From Humulus lupulus (taxonomy: Eukaryota > Streptophyta > Magnoliopsida > Rosales > Cannabaceae): a DNA stretch of 64,000 bases. The stretch's first letter is position 1. Each line of letters begins with the position of its first letter. The DNA is taken from the NCBI RefSeq assembly GCF_963169125.1, contig NC_084797.1, positions 91,173,868-91,237,867 of the forward strand, written 5' to 3'. Of the stretch, positions 33,459-46,330 are shown one piece after another. A program made the translations under genes and the position numbers. The notes below the pieces were generated by a model. That model did not search any database, was not told the origin of the DNA, and worked only from the letters and a program-made list of their open reading frames with translations.

Positions 33459-36400
33459 TCACGACCTGGGCGAGGGAAGCTCAAGAAGTGATATGATCTT
33501 GTCGGGGTTTGCCTCGATTCCTCGGGTATTGACTATGAAGCCCAGGAACTTCCCGGACGCGACTCCAAAAGTGCACTTCTGTGGATTAAGTCTCATGCCA
33601 TACTCCCATAGTATCCTAAAACATTCTTCCAGGTCGGAAACATGGTTATCGGCAGCCTTTGACTTGACTAGCATGTCATCAACGTAAACTTCCATGTTTT
33701 TCCCGATCTGGCTTACGAACATTCTGTTTACTAACCTTTGGTAGGTAGCTCCAGCGTTCTTCAGCCCGAACGGCATGACCTTGTAACAATAGACGTTAGT
33801 CGGGGTCATGAAGCTGGTGTGCTCTTGGTCTGCCGGATCCATGGCGATCTGATTGTAGCCTGAGTACGCGTCCATAAAGGACATGAGCTCGTGCCCCGCC
33901 GTGGCATCTACCAGCTGGTCAATCCTTGGCAGTGGAAAACAATCCTTGGGGCAGGCTTTATTCAGGTCGGAGAAGTCTATGCAGGTCCGCCATTTTCCGT
34001 TGGGCTTCGGGACCAGCACGGGGTTGGCGACCCATATTGGAAATTTGGCTTCACGGATAAAGTCGCATTTCTTGAGCCGGGCCACCTTTTCCTTCAAGGC
34101 TTCAGCCCGAGCTGTTCCTAGGCGTCTTTGCTTCTGGGATTTGGCGGGAACGCTTTTATCCAGATGAAGTGTATGCATGATGACACTCGGGCTGATTCCC
34201 ACCATGTCCTCATGGGACCAGGCAAACACGTCTAGGTTATCCCGCAGAAATTTAGTCAGCTCTGCCTTCCTCTTGCTACAGAGGTTTTTCCTGAGCTTGA
34301 CCATCCGTGATGGGTTCTGCGAATCAATGTTCACTTCCTCGAGCTCCTCAATCGCCTGGAGCTCGGATCTGTCCTCGCCTATTCGGGGGTCAATGTCCTC
34401 ACTTAAGATGACATTTTCCCCTTCGGCGCTTTGAGGTTTTTCAATCTCAGGATTAGCTAAGGGTTCCTGAGATTCCTCTCCACCACCTTGAATGGCCATT
34501 GCCAGCTGTCCGGGTTTAGATTTTCCCTTCATAGAAATGATGTAGCATTCCCTGGCAGCGAGCTGATCGCCATGAACAATGCATATTCCCGTGGAAGTAG
34601 GGAATTTCATCGCGAGGTGGCGAATGGATGTGACGGCCTCAAACGTCATGAGCGTAGGTCGCCCCAAGATCGCGTTGTATGCAGTGGAGCAGTCGATGAC
34701 CACGAATTCGAGGAGCTTGGAGACTGTTCGAGATCCTTCTCCTAGGGTGATCACCAGCTCGATCGTCCCTATTGCTGCTGATCCCTCTCCCGAAAAACCA
34801 TACAACATCATGGAGGTCGCCTTCAACTCAGTGACGGTTAAACCCATCTTTTCTAACGTGGATCGGAACAGGAGGTTCACCGAGCTCCCGTTGTTGATCA
34901 GCACCCTCCTCACTCTCCGATTGGCGAGCTGAACTGACACGACCAAAGGGTCATTGTGAGGGAATTGGACATGGCCCACATCTTCCTCCGTAAAAATGAT
35001 CGGTTGTTTTTCCAACCGCTGCTGTTTTGACTGGAGCTGCTCCGGGACAAACTCTACTCCGTTATGAGCCTTTAGTTCGTTCACGTATCTCTTCTGGGCA
35101 CCCCTGCTCGTGCCGGCCATGTGCGGACCTCCAGAGATGGTGGATATCTCTCCTCCAACCACGGGAGGAGGGACGTCCTGATCTATCCGAGACCCGGGCT
35201 GACTGGCCGAGACTTCTGGAGCAGGTCGACTTGCTGGAACCCTGTTCCGCGCGTATTGAGCCAAGGGGCCGGCTCGGATGAGAGTCTCGATCTCATCTTT
35301 TAAATGCCTACAATCGTCGGTATTGTGGCCAACATCGTTATGAAAATAGCAAAACTTGGAGGTGTCTCTCTTCCCCTTATGGTGCTTTAATGGTTCCGGC
35401 CTCTTCCAGGGGACTCGAGTAGAGTTGGCTAGGAAGATGTTCTCCCTAGACTGGGTGAGCTCTGTATAAGTCGTGAAGACGGGCTTGAATTTGTCTATGG
35501 ACTTATTCTTCTTTTGGCCGTGCTGACCGTTTTCACCATTCCCCTTTCTCTTGCCTCCACCGGGCTGGTTGTTCTGTGAGACGTTTTGGGTCGCTACCAT
35601 GACCTCCGTCCCCACTCCAGCGGTCTGTTCGAGGACCTGGCTGGTTCCTGCAGCTGAGGCTTCGGCTTCCTCCAAGTTTATCCATTCTTGGGCCCTGTTA
35701 AGGAATTCGCTAACCGAGGTGACTCCCTTCCTTTGTATATCCTTCCAGAGATCTCCTCCGACGAGGATTCTAGTTCTCATGGCCATGAGCTCGGAACTAT
35801 CATCTACGTCTCTGGCTCGAGCAGTGACATTCGCAAATCTGCTCAGGTAGGTCTTCAGAGTCTCACCGGGCTGCTGCCTCACGTTAGCCAGGGAGTCGGC
35901 CTGAACACGGGCGGCCTGGGAGGCTCGGAATGCCCTTTTGAAATCTGCCGAGAAAGTCTTCCAGGAGCTGATTGACTGTCTTTTACTTTGCTTGAACCAC
36001 TGCCTGGCAGGTCCAGTCAGTGTGGAAGGGAAGATTAAACATCTCAGCTCGGGGCCAATGTTGTGGGCCATCATTAGGGTGTTGAACATCCCTAGATGGT
36101 CCGATGGGTCTCCGTCCCCATTGAACTTTGACAAGTGCGGTATACGAAAACCAGATGGGTACGCCGTTGCTGCTATACTGGGGGCGAAGAGTTCCATCTC
36201 ATCCCCTGAATCATATTCATCTTTTTCTTTTTTTGACAGGAGCTTCCTCATCAGCTTCTCCATCTGAGCCAGGCGCTCGAGGGTTTGGTCCTGATGTCCT
36301 TGGTTATTCCGGGGCTGTTCAACAGCTCCGGGTCCATTGTACATATTTGGTGGGTTATTGCCCCTCCTATCTTGAGATAGGTTATTTGGGACATTCCCTC

Positions 36401-37447
36401 CATTACGTACTTCGGACAGGGCCCCCCCTGAGCGAGCGTGGCCATCTCCTCCTGCTGGTTCCCCTCTATGAGAGTTAAGGCGATCTCGCAGGTCGCCCCC
36501 CTGGGTGGTTTGATGACTTTGTGCCGAACTCAAACGTTGACGCAGGTCTCCCTCAGAGAAATCACTCTGGCGACTGCCGGTCCAGTGGCTCCTGCTAGAT
36601 AGGCTTGGAGTCCGCCCTTGGTGGTGAGGATTTGGGCTTTCCCTTGGCGCCTTGCTACGCCGGGAAGGTCCAGCTGATGGCAGGTTTCTCCTACTATTCC
36701 CATAGGCTGGGATATCTCGGATGGGCCGAGGAGGAGACGGATATCTGATTGGAGACGGAGGATACCTGACTGGAGAAGCGATCCTAGTTCCGTCAGGACG
36801 GATCAAATTTGGTGGGGGCCTTTCGGCCCTGCCAACCTGCTGGTCTCGCGCTTGGTGATCTGGACGAGGTGCAGGACGGTTGTTGGGGACGGGCTGATGT
36901 TGCGAACCCTCCCTGGATCTCTTTCGGGAATTACCTCGAGCTCCCCTGGGCGCTCTCGAGGATGGTTGGGAGCTAGGTGTCGACGTCCTAACCGAACAAC
37001 TATATTGCTGTTGCCTGGCTCCAGGAACTTCTTCGAAGCTTGCCTCTCAATGGTGTGAGGAGGGAGTGGAGTTGGATGTCGAAAGTCTGTCCGAGCGGCT
37101 ATGCCTGGACTGGTTACCCCGGCGAGACTTAGGAGCCTCGCCTTGCCTCTCTCCAACGTTAGCATCGGTTGTGAGAGGGGGTAGTCGGGCCAGCACATCC
37201 TTGATCTGCTGGTTAGCTATTGTTAGCTGGCTCCTTAGCTAAGCGTTCTCCATCTCCACCGCTGTGTAATAACACGGGTTTGGATTAGGTGGCTGGGGGG
37301 CCGAACTTCCGGTGTCATCTTGGCCCACCGGCTGCTTTCCTGGCCGCTGCTGGGTCTCAGGAACTTGTTCACCAGGGGTGGCAGATGAGCCTCCTGCCCA
37401 TCATGCTGCTCTGTCTTGTTACCGTGCCTAGATCGAGTAGTCACCAT
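33459..37447 (-). pseudogene. gag-pol: E1 gag, protease and reverse transcriptase (first part of gag-pol)
   Basis: A start at 37447 (MVTTRSRHGNK) is likely. The N-terminal part, to about 36806, has a frameshift near 37320 and two stops (TAG near 37241, TGA near 37050), again CAG and CGA derived. From 36806 a frame of 1115 codons is open: gag domain with HLSKFNGDGDPSDHLGMF and ARQWFKQ; zinc-finger-like CYFHNDVGHNTDDC; protease where the catalytic Asp is replaced by Asn (INNGSS, a CpG-type G to A change); RT with KPNGKWRTCIDF, SFMDAYSGYNQI and YVDDMLV. It ends at a TGA (33461-33459) in place of a likely CGA. Not functional. Confidence 0.87.
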
Positions 37448-37481
37448 AGTTGGATGTTTGCGACAGCACTAACCAAACTTA

Positions 37482-37499
37482 CTCTCAATGAAAGCACCA
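37482..37499 (-). other. Primer binding site of E1
   Basis: On the minus strand TGGTGCTTTCATTGAGAG, three bases from the 5' LTR. E3 has the identical 18 bases at 47404-47421. The cognate tRNA is not identified here. Confidence 0.7.
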
Positions 37500-37502
37500 A
37501 AC

Positions 37503-38260
37503 TGTTGACGCGGTTCTTCGCCAATAGGAAATTAAGAAAAGAAGAGAAAGGGGTTAGTGCTAATGTTGAACCGTAACAGATATATGATCTTGGAGAAGCG
37601 AAATGGTGACTCAAGACACGTTTTTTAAGTGGTTCGAAGGTTAAAATCCTTCTACTCCACTAGTCAGTATTATTGCTATATACTGGATATTTGATTACAG
37701 GGTATTTCTTACAAGAGATAATCCAACCCTTATCAACTCCCAGGGTCTCCATATTTATAGGAGAAGGCACCTGGGAGTTGGTAAGAAGGTCATCCCGTGA
37801 CCTTCTTACCTATCGTATCAACTCTGTGACATTCATGATTAATTCCTAAACCTGACACATAAGTATGGTCAAATCAATAGGTAAGGAGAATATGGGCCGC
37901 ACGGCCCAACCCAGTCATGGGTGTCTGAATACGCACGTTCCTGCTGCGTGTCCGAGAAGTCAGGGGCATATCAGACATGTGATGTCTGATATATACACGT
38001 TTACCTTGCGTGTGTTGACTTTACAAAGAGTCATAGCCTCCATATCAAGCTTGTACCACGAGCTTGATACCTAACTCGACCTTCGGCCTTCAGAGTCCGG
38101 ACTCAAGTCTTGGGCAATCTTGGCGAACCCTTGGGTTACCTCAAGCTAAGGAGGTATGATCTTATGACAGTAGCTCCGGTTTTGGGGATATCCATGAGGT
38201 AACCATGATTAGGCCGCAGCTCAGCTCGCTAATCAGCCCGTGGGAAAATCAGGGCGTACA
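37503..38260 (-). repeat. 5' LTR of E1 (right copy)
   Basis: 758 bp, same ends as the left copy. The TATA box is intact on the minus strand (CTATAAATAT, 37751-37760). About 20 substitutions from the left copy, mostly transitions. The 14 bp hairpin has lost one pair here. Confidence 0.92.
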
Positions 38261-38265
38261 ATATT

Positions 38266-41200
38266 GATGCAAGAACGGGAGGAAGAAGCTGAAAACAGAA
38301 GACAAGGCGCAAGGAACATCCAAAATCGGCAAAATAACCATTTCATGAAAGGTGGTCCAAGTCAGAAGAATAATGACAAGAAGCGGCCTAACTAATGGAG
38401 TTTTAACAACAACCACAAGAGAGCAAAGGATCAGTCCCATGAAAAGCCAGGATTTCCTCAATGCCCAAAATGTAACAAATATCATCTTGGTGAATGTCGA
38501 GTTGGGACTAACATATGTGGGAAGCCGGGGCACTTTGCAAGGGAATGTTCCAACCGTAACGAATAATATAAAGGAGGAGAAGAAAAGAAAACAAATGGCA
38601 GAGTCTTTGCCTTGACTCAGGAAGAAGCGGAAGCAAGTCCATCCACAGTAATCTCAGGTCAACTCCTTTTCAATAACATCCCTACATCAGTATTAATTGA
38701 TTCTGGAGCTACACATTCATTCTCTTCAGTGCTTTTTGTTGGTAGATTAAATGGATTACCTGTTAAGATGGATACAATTTTTAGTGTAGGACTGTCCTCC
38801 GGGGAAGTGCTATACTCAACTCATTGGTATAAGACTATACCAATTACAACCAATGACAGGGAACTATATGTTAACCTGATCATTATCTACATGGAGGACT
38901 ACGACGTCATTTTAGGAATGGATTTCCTAACAACATATAATGTTAGAATTGACTGTAGTAAGAAAGAAGTCATTTTTGCATCGGTAGGAGAAGACGAAGT
39001 TCATTTTCAAGGGAAAGTGAAACGAACCCCTTCACCAATGATTTCTGCAGCAAAGCCAAGGAAATTATTAGCAAACGGATGCACCGGATTTCTAGCAACG
39101 ATTTGTGACGTCTCGAAAGAGAAGCTTGTGAGACCTGAAGACGTTCATATTGTACGCGAATTTATGGAAGTATTTCAAGAAGATCTTCTTGGAATTCCTC
39201 CCGATCATGAAATTGAGTTTGAGATCGAGTTGTTACCTGGTACAACTCCGATTTCAAAGGCCCCTTACCTCATGGCACCTGCCGAACTGAAGGAACTAAA
39301 GACTCAATTGGAGGAACGTTTGGAAAATAAGTTTATAAGACCCAGTCATTCATCATGGGGAGCTCCAATACTATTCGTGAAGAAGAAGGATGGCACAATG
39401 AGAACGTGCATTGATTACATGGAGCTCAACAAAGTGACAATTAAAAATAAGTACCCGCTACCTAGGATTAATGATTTATTCGACCAACTACAAGGAGCGG
39501 CAATATTTTCAAAGATAGACCTTCATTCGGGATACCAACAACTCAAGATGAAGGAACAAGATATTCCTAGAACGAAGTTTCAAACTCGTTATGGACATTA
39601 TGAATTCCTGGTGATGCCATTTGGGCTAACTAATGCTCCTGCAACTTTCATGGACCTTATGAATAGAGTATTTAAGGATTTCTTGGATAAATTTGTCGTT
39701 GTTTTTATCGATGATATCCTTATATACTCAAAGTCAGAAAAAGAACATGAGGAACATCTAAGATGTACATTGGAAACTCTCAAAAAGGGACAACTATATG
39801 ACGAATTCAAGAAGTGTGAATTTTGGCTTGATAAAATTAACATTTTGGGACATGTTGTGTCAAAAAGTGGGATTGGTGGATCCAACTAAGGTAGAAGCAG
39901 TAAAAGGATGGTCCCAGCCAAGGAATGCAACTGAAGTAAGAAGTTTTCTGGGCTTAGCTGGATATTATCGACGATTCATAGAAGGATTTTCTAAAATTGC
40001 AACCCCACTTACGGTGCTCTCTAGAATGAATAGTCGATTCATATGGACGAAAGCTTGTGAGGAAAGCTTTATGGGATTAAAGAATCGACTAACTAATGCT
40101 CCAATCCTCATTATCCCGAATAGTACATATGAGTTTGAAATTTTTTGTGACGCTTCAAAGATGGGATTAGGAGCGGTGTTGATGCAAGAAGGGAGAGTAG
40201 TAGCTTACGCCTCCAGACAATTAAAGGATTACGAGAAAAACTACCCCACACATGATCTAGAGTTTGCTGCGGTAGTTTTTTTCTTGAAAATTTGGAGACA
40301 TTATCTATATGGAGTAAGATGTAAAATTTTTACTGATCACAAGAGTTTGAAGTACTTCTTTACCCAGAAGGAACTTAATATGAGACAAAAAAGGTGGTTA
40401 GAATTAGTCAAAGACTAGGACTGTGAAATTTTATACCACCCTAGTAAAGCTAACAAAGTAGCGGATGCATTAAGTAGGAAGACGTCGACAAGCTTGATGT
40501 TCCTTCAAGCCTTGTCCAAACTGCTACAACAGGATGTAGTAAGATCGGGTATAGAAGTAGTAATCGGAGGATTGTTCGATCTGATGTTGCAGTCGACTCT
40601 GTTGGAGGAAATAAAAGAAGGTCAAGAATCATATCCTCACCTAACCAAGGTTAAAGCAGAAGTCAAAAAAGAAAAAGTGAAGAATTTTAATGTTTCAGAC
40701 TCAGGAATATTAAAATTTAACGGAAGAATTTGCGTACTTGCAAGAGAGGACATTAAGAAAAAGATTATGAATGAAGCTCATAACACTCCATACATGGTAC
40801 ACCCAGGCTCAACAAAGATGTACAAAAGTTTGAAGGAACACTTTTGGTGGCCTGGCATGTCGAAAGATGTAGCTCTCTGTTTTACGTGCAAAAGGATTAA
40901 GGCAGAACATCAACGACCTCGAGGAGAGCTACAGCCTTTGGAAATACCAGAATGGAAATGGGAGCAGATTGCAATGGACTTCGTTATTGGACTTCCACGA
41001 ACAAGCAAAGGATTTGATTCGATATTGGTCATCATCGTTCCATTAACAAAATTGGCTCATTTTCTTCCGGTAAAGGTGACGTACACAGGGGACCAGTTAG
41101 CGAAAACTTATGTGAAAGAGATAGTACAATTACATGGAATTCTAATTTCCATATTGTCAGATAGAGACTCAAAATTTACTTCAAAGTTCTGGCAAAGCTT

Positions 41201-41368
41201 GCACAAGGCTATGGGGACAAGATTGAAATTTAGTACATATTTTCACCCACAAACAGATGGTCAAACAGAAAGGACTATATAGACTCTTGAAGATATGCTA
41301 AGAGCGTGTGTCCTGGAATTTGAAGGATCGTGGAGTAAATATTTACCGCTGATTGAATTTGCCTGGTT
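38266..41368 (+). pseudogene. gag-pol: G0 gag end, protease, reverse transcriptase, RNase H and truncated integrase
   Basis: Continues gag after E1. A zinc-knuckle region (CPKCNKYHLGEC, then CGKPGHFAREC) near 38458-38550 is interrupted by a stop near 38394 and another near 38567. The protease has [13 protein letters not shown] has [25 protein letters not shown] and [10 protein letters not shown] frameshift near 39870 separates RT from RNase H ([13 protein letters not shown], near 40145). A stop near 40417 replaces a likely Tyr. Integrase runs to LSDRDSKFTSKFW and HPQTDGQTERT, then a stop near 41279 (TAG), and the sequence stops matching after LIEFA at about 41368. The rest of integrase and the 3' LTR are absent. 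Confidence 0.82.
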
Positions 41369-42218
41369 CAGAGAAGCGAAGAAAGTGGTCGAGGAGATGA
41401 AAATAAAATATTATATTTGAAAAAAAAATCCAAAATTGGGTATAAGGTACTATTTTGATTCATTTTGTAAAATATAAGGTCTGAATTGTCATTTAACAAA
41501 ATACAGGAGCCGATCATGTATTCGATCAAAACTCAGAGGCCAAACTGATATTTTTTTTATGTTGAGTTACCGATTAAAATACTAGATATTGGATTATTTG
41601 CCTCAACTTGCTTCTTGTTTTACATTTAGATCCCTATTCTTTATTTTTTTTTATTTAAATCCCTATTCTTTATTTATTTTTATTTAAATCCCGATTTCCA
41701 ACGAATACTTGCAACCCTAGTCCTTTTTTCCCAATATGTTAATGTCTTATTGAATGGAAAATTAAAAATCTAATTAAGAATTTTTTTTGTTTATTAGTTA
41801 TGTCCTCCAAACCTAGACATTTTAGTATTTTTTTTTTTATCAATAATTCTCATTTACACTCTATTCTTTCACCCATTGTAACGTTAATTTTCCCTTTGTT
41901 GGTCGTTTGAAACTCTCGATGCTTGTCAATTCTTCACATACCGCTCGTCTTCGCCTAATGTTCATTATTGTTCGATTTTCTCTAGTCAATCATTGTTCAT
42001 GCTTCTTATATTGTCGATTGTTCATGTTCTTCATCGTGAGCAGCTATGCTCCATGGGTTGATCATGTTCTTAAGAGCAGCATCTAAGGGAAGTTATGAGA
42101 AATCAAAAAAATATATAATATCTTCCACGGATGCAAGAATCATTTGGAGTCATTATGAGAACGTAATAACTATATTTAGTTAGATTGGTTAACATGTAGT
42201 TTATTGGATTGGTAATAT
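41369..42218. other. Non-repeat-like segment between truncated G0 and copia C1
   Basis: The sequence changes character at about 41368. The first 50 bases read in one frame as a charged, possibly exon-derived tail ending in TGA near 41420. The rest is AT-rich with a doubled CCCTATTCTTTATTT motif (41631-41690). No LTR ends or domains were found. It is the only candidate in the window for older, non-element DNA. In the duplication model this is the left end of the duplicated unit. Confidence 0.4.
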
Positions 42219-42357
42219 GTTACATTTGTTAGTATAAGTTAGTAGCTAGTAACAACTTGTGGTTGCTAATTTAAAGTATAAATAAGTAGCTCTTATACTC
42301 ATTTCATTTTATCAATGAAGAGATATTTCTTTCATAATTCTCTTCTTTTCTCTTCCA
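42219..42357 (+). repeat. Short 5' LTR of copia element C1
   Basis: Begins TGTTACATTTG (or TGTTAG at 42227), has a TATA box (GTATAAATAAG, near 42275) and ends TCTTCCA. It is followed after seven bases by a copia-type primer site. At about 139 bp it is within the size of small copia LTRs. The start is uncertain by about 8 bp. Confidence 0.6.
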
Positions 42358-42364
42358 AGTAATA

Positions 42365-42377
42365 TGGTACCAGAGCC
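42365..42377 (+). other. Primer binding site of C1
   Basis: TGGTACCAGAGCC differs by one base from the iMet-type site TGGTATCAGAGCC. It gives the plus orientation and links the short LTR to the gag start at 42444. Confidence 0.75.
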
Positions 42378-44859
42378 TTGGATATAGATAAAAAAAAAAC
42401 TCTTCTTTTTTTTTCTCCTTTTTCTCTTGTTTTGTTCTTGCTTCCATGGTTCATGGAGGTGCTTATGTAGGGAATACATTTTACATGATCATAAATATTT
42501 TCATGTATATTTTGTATATTAAACAAATTAACATAGAAAACAACCTAGAAACATGTTTCTAATGAATTTAATAAAATAAATCAAATAATGGAGTTTAAGA
42601 ATCTTACTTTTTTACGCAGTGGATATTGAGACTCCTACCTACACTTTCTCTAACTGTTCCTTTTTGTCGCAGAGTAATGACGAGAGAGAAAATTGGATCT
42701 TCAAACTACACAGTCTTCCATAATTACCTTTGATCACCTAGACTAGAGTGTGCAATTCTCAACACATGAGATGGAAAAATTATAGAGAAGAAGTGGGCGG
42801 CACAATAGGTCTTTTGAGTCTAGGTTTTTACTTTTCTTTTAAAAAAAGATCTCAAAACTCTAGACTTAAGTACCTATTTATAGCATCATTTTAGAGTTAA
42901 TTTAATTCAATTAAATAATTTAAATAATAACTTTAAAATACCCTATATAGCTGAATACTATAATATTTGCCAAGCCTTGAGATTTTTCCATTTTTAAATT
43001 CAAAGCATAAAAACCTTTAAATTCAAATACTATTCTTTTATGTAATTATATAATAAAAAATCATTTATTAATTAAATAAATAAATATAATATAGTATATA
43101 TTATAAATAGATTTCGTTATAAACGATTAAAACTTTATATACATGTATATATAATTATAATTATATTTAAACAATAATTAATTAATTAAATAAATTATTT
43201 ATTTAAATTAACTAATGATAATTTGAACATTGATTTAATACTATCCAATTTGACACCAATTTGTCATAATTAATAAATTTGGCTGAATTTTCTTTTCTTA
43301 TCTAAATTCCACTTCTTAGTAAATTTGTCCAAAATTGACACACGACAATTTTGACAATCATAATTGATAATTAAATCAATTAATCGAGACTATCTAGATG
43401 ATTTAATCAAAGGCATTGCGAGGACCATGGACCCATGAATTCAAACTCCAATAAGTTACCGTAAAATTATTATCGAATAATTTCACTACCTTATTAATTC
43501 ATCGTGACTCCACTAAAGACTCGGAATTGCACTCTTGAACTCATATAACACTTTACACTTAAAATAAATACGTTATCCATTGTTACAACCATAATTTTTT
43601 ATTCAATCCTCTATAGATGATCTAAAACTAAGTTAGGTACAAATTACCATTTTACCCCTCATTGTATTATATCCTTAAATACCACTAAGTTTCTTGTAAA
43701 TGATATTTCTGTGAACTTTAATAACAAAAATGAGTACTCAATCATTTAACGCATTGAACCAAGCTATAAGGTGATCATCATTTCACTTCTTGCTAGAAGC
43801 TATAGATGTTCATATCTATGATTAACACTTCCACTCAATTATACTACCAAGTCTGCAAGATGTAAGCATGGGCTAGTCCGTAGGGTAAGTGTAACTCCCA
43901 CTTTTTTCTACAAATGCATTATAACAATTATGAAAAATAAGATAAGATATTTTTATTCATACTTTTGAGTGCATTACAATGTTAATTGAAGGCTAGAGCA
44001 ATAAAGTAAAGTGGGAGAAGAACTAATGAATGCACAACTAAAATATCCATGGGCATTTATTTAGTATAATACCCATAGAATGATGCAAAGTACAAGCAAA
44101 CAATCGCTAAAGTTATGAGAAATAAAGAGTAATTCATGATTAGATGATGAATTTTTATGTAGAAGGGTAAGAGATGAAGAAATTGTTGAAAGTAAATGGT
44201 TGAAGGAACAAGTATTTATAGGATAAAAACTAGTTGTTATGACCATTGGTGAATAGTGATTTGACCGTTGGAAATAGTAACCTGACCGTTGGGGATATAG
44301 CTGTATTCTATTGTGGGATTTTAACAATTCTATATTGTTGAAGTAACTAACACATGAGAATAATTAATTTATGGATGTTAGAGAAATTTTTTCAGAAAAG
44401 TTTGTGAGTAAAAAATGTTGAACTAAGTAATATAAGAAGATTAGGAAGTTTTTATTTTTGGTTACTATTCACCGGGTACTATACATAGTGGGTCCCACAG
44501 AGGGGTTCACCCCATGGTTCCCACATGTTGATGCAATAGTGATACAATGATGACTTTAGCAAACCACTATGCTTGATATTTTGAATATTTTATTATTCCA
44601 CTATGCTTGATATTTTAAATATTTTATTAGCATAGTAACCCAAGGTTTTCCTATAAATATACTCTTCCAAAACTCAATTTGAATTACAAAACCTCCTTTT
44701 CTTTCTCTCACTCTGCCTAAAAATATTCTTAACACTCTTTTAAAGTTCTAAATCTCTAAGATCTGGGCGAAGTTCTATATGTAACGCTAGCCTACGAAAA
44801 CCTTTTAGGTAAGCTCCTTACCGAGCCTTTCAATTCAGTTACTTAGCTATTATATATAT

Positions 44860-45157
44860 AGATTATTTTACTATGCCGTTATAATGCAAAAATTTATATA
44901 TTATTATTTTACTATGCCATTATAATGCCAAAATTTATATATAGATTATTTTGCTATGCTGTTACAATGCCAAAATATATCTATTATTTTACTATGCAGT
45001 TACAATGCCAAAATTTATATATAGATTATTTTACCATGCCGTTATAATGTCAACATTTATATATAGATTATTTTACCATGCCGTTATAATGCCAAAATTT
45101 ATATATAGATTATTTTACCATGTCGTTATAATTTACAATGCCAAAATTGAAATATAA
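44860..45157 (+). repeat. 42 bp minisatellite in the copy B gypsy LTR
   Basis: The same unit as 5755-5943 with two to three more copies, some shortened. A short ORF over it is repeat-derived. Confidence 0.8.
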
Positions 45158-46074
45158 ACAATTTTTTTCATGTGTCATTATAATACTAAACTTATATAGG
45201 CTATGGTCACACTTTGTGGACTATTATGGAATTCTATTATATGACCTTATTCTTTACTGTTATGGACTAATATTATGATCTGGACATTTCCGTATGACCA
45301 TGACCATGACTTGTAGACCGGGATCTTGCCATGGACAATTATAGTATGACCATACGCCTGGACATAAAATAAATAATAAAATAGGAAAAATGGAATAATA
45401 ACAATTATAAACTAAAATTACATCATGTAGATTTTATGTAAGTTAATAGTTTGTGTTTTTATCAGGAAGCTAACAATTTCGGTTGTTTTATCAGGACACA
45501 AGCTAAGTAGAATCCTCATCTACAACACAAGTTTTTTTTGTGTCTTATGTGAAATTATATGCTTTACATGTTATTCTGCCATATTGTATTTATGCATAAG
45601 TTATTTTCAAGCATGTTATATTTATTATGCAGAAGCACGCTTAATGTTTATAGATAAATTATTGAAAGCGTTAAAGTAGAGGTGTTGCTTGGGAGATCTA
45701 TGTCCCAAAATGTAATAAGGGAGACGTACTTCCCTGTATAATGAATGTTTATGAGGGAGAAATTCCCTATTATGATGTTTATGTTCAGGTGGGAATGTGA
45801 TTCCCTATGTAATGACGACAACAGCATCCTTTAGGGCCCAAATGAAAGGAAAGTGAAAGAAAGAAAATACATAACATGTTGCACGTTTATTTTAATGCAT
45901 ATGAGGAAGTTATTCTGCTTACTAAGCCTTATCTCATCAGATAATGTTTGTGTTGTAGGTAAGATGCCACAAATATAAATTGTTGATGAGTATACGTGGA
46001 GCCAACATGATTGTACATATGGGGCTGACCTAAAGGGGGTGAAGTTCTGCTATGGTATATTATAAATAAACGAG

Positions 46075-46330
46075 TGTTGACGCCGAATGAATTCTGCAAT
46101 CACCACTTGTAAATGACCCATTTCTGATTTCTGGAGAGAAAGCTCTGGGTAATTCATCTCTGAAGGATTTCCAGAAAACTCCAAATCTTAATAACACAGA
46201 CTCGTGGACTAGGCAGAATTAACTGCTAAACCATGTAAAAATTCTCTTGTTTCTCTTCATCATTCATTCGCTTCATTGTTTAATTGTTGAATTTCTCTAC
46301 AATTTAAGTTGACGAAAAACGACGTCAACA
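46075..46330 (+). mobile_element. 256 bp TRIM-like or solo LTR insertion
   Basis: Starts TGTTGACG and ends CGTCAACA (8 bp perfect inverted ends), with target duplications ACGAG at 46070-46074 and 46331-46335. It is absent from the homologous position in copy A (6870). It contains CTCGTGGACTAGG and a CCATGTAAAA motif typical of R/U5 ends. Its last 25 bases resemble the start of 63080 onward read on the minus strand. Its small size suits a TRIM or a small solo LTR. Confidence 0.85.

Larger units (their letters stand above)
8256..38260 (-). mobile_element. E1: minus-strand Tat-lineage gypsy element inserted in G0 gag
   Basis: A complete LTR pair (8256-9013 and 37503-38260, both 758 bp) with target duplications ATATT at 8251-8255 and 38261-38265. 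After removing E2 its own length is about 12.7 kb. On the minus strand the order is 5' LTR, PBS, gag-pol (37447 to 31120), 119 bp tandem array, antisense gene (10011-12637, plus strand), polypurine tract, 3' LTR. The two LTRs differ at about 20 of 758 sites by eye. At a rate of 1.3e-8 per site per year that is about one million years. Confidence 0.92.
4716..41368 (+). mobile_element. G0: gypsy chromovirus-like (Tekay/Del type) element, truncated, hosting E1
   Basis: Parts in order: 5' LTR 4716-7233, PBS 7237-7248, gag 7465-8255, [E1 8256-38260], end of gag with zinc knuckle, protease, RT, RNase H and integrase to about 41368. Without E1 it is about 6.6 kb. The left target duplication is GTAAG. 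The integrase stops abruptly after the LIEFA motif and the 3' LTR is missing from this copy. Lineage is inferred from the iMet-type PBS, the long LTR and RT/integrase motifs ([20 protein letters not shown]). A chromodomain cannot be checked because that end is lost. Confidence 0.72.

Noticed and set aside
34177..36478. Plus-strand ORFs opposite E1 gag-pol
   Set aside because: Shadows of the minus-strand coding frame.
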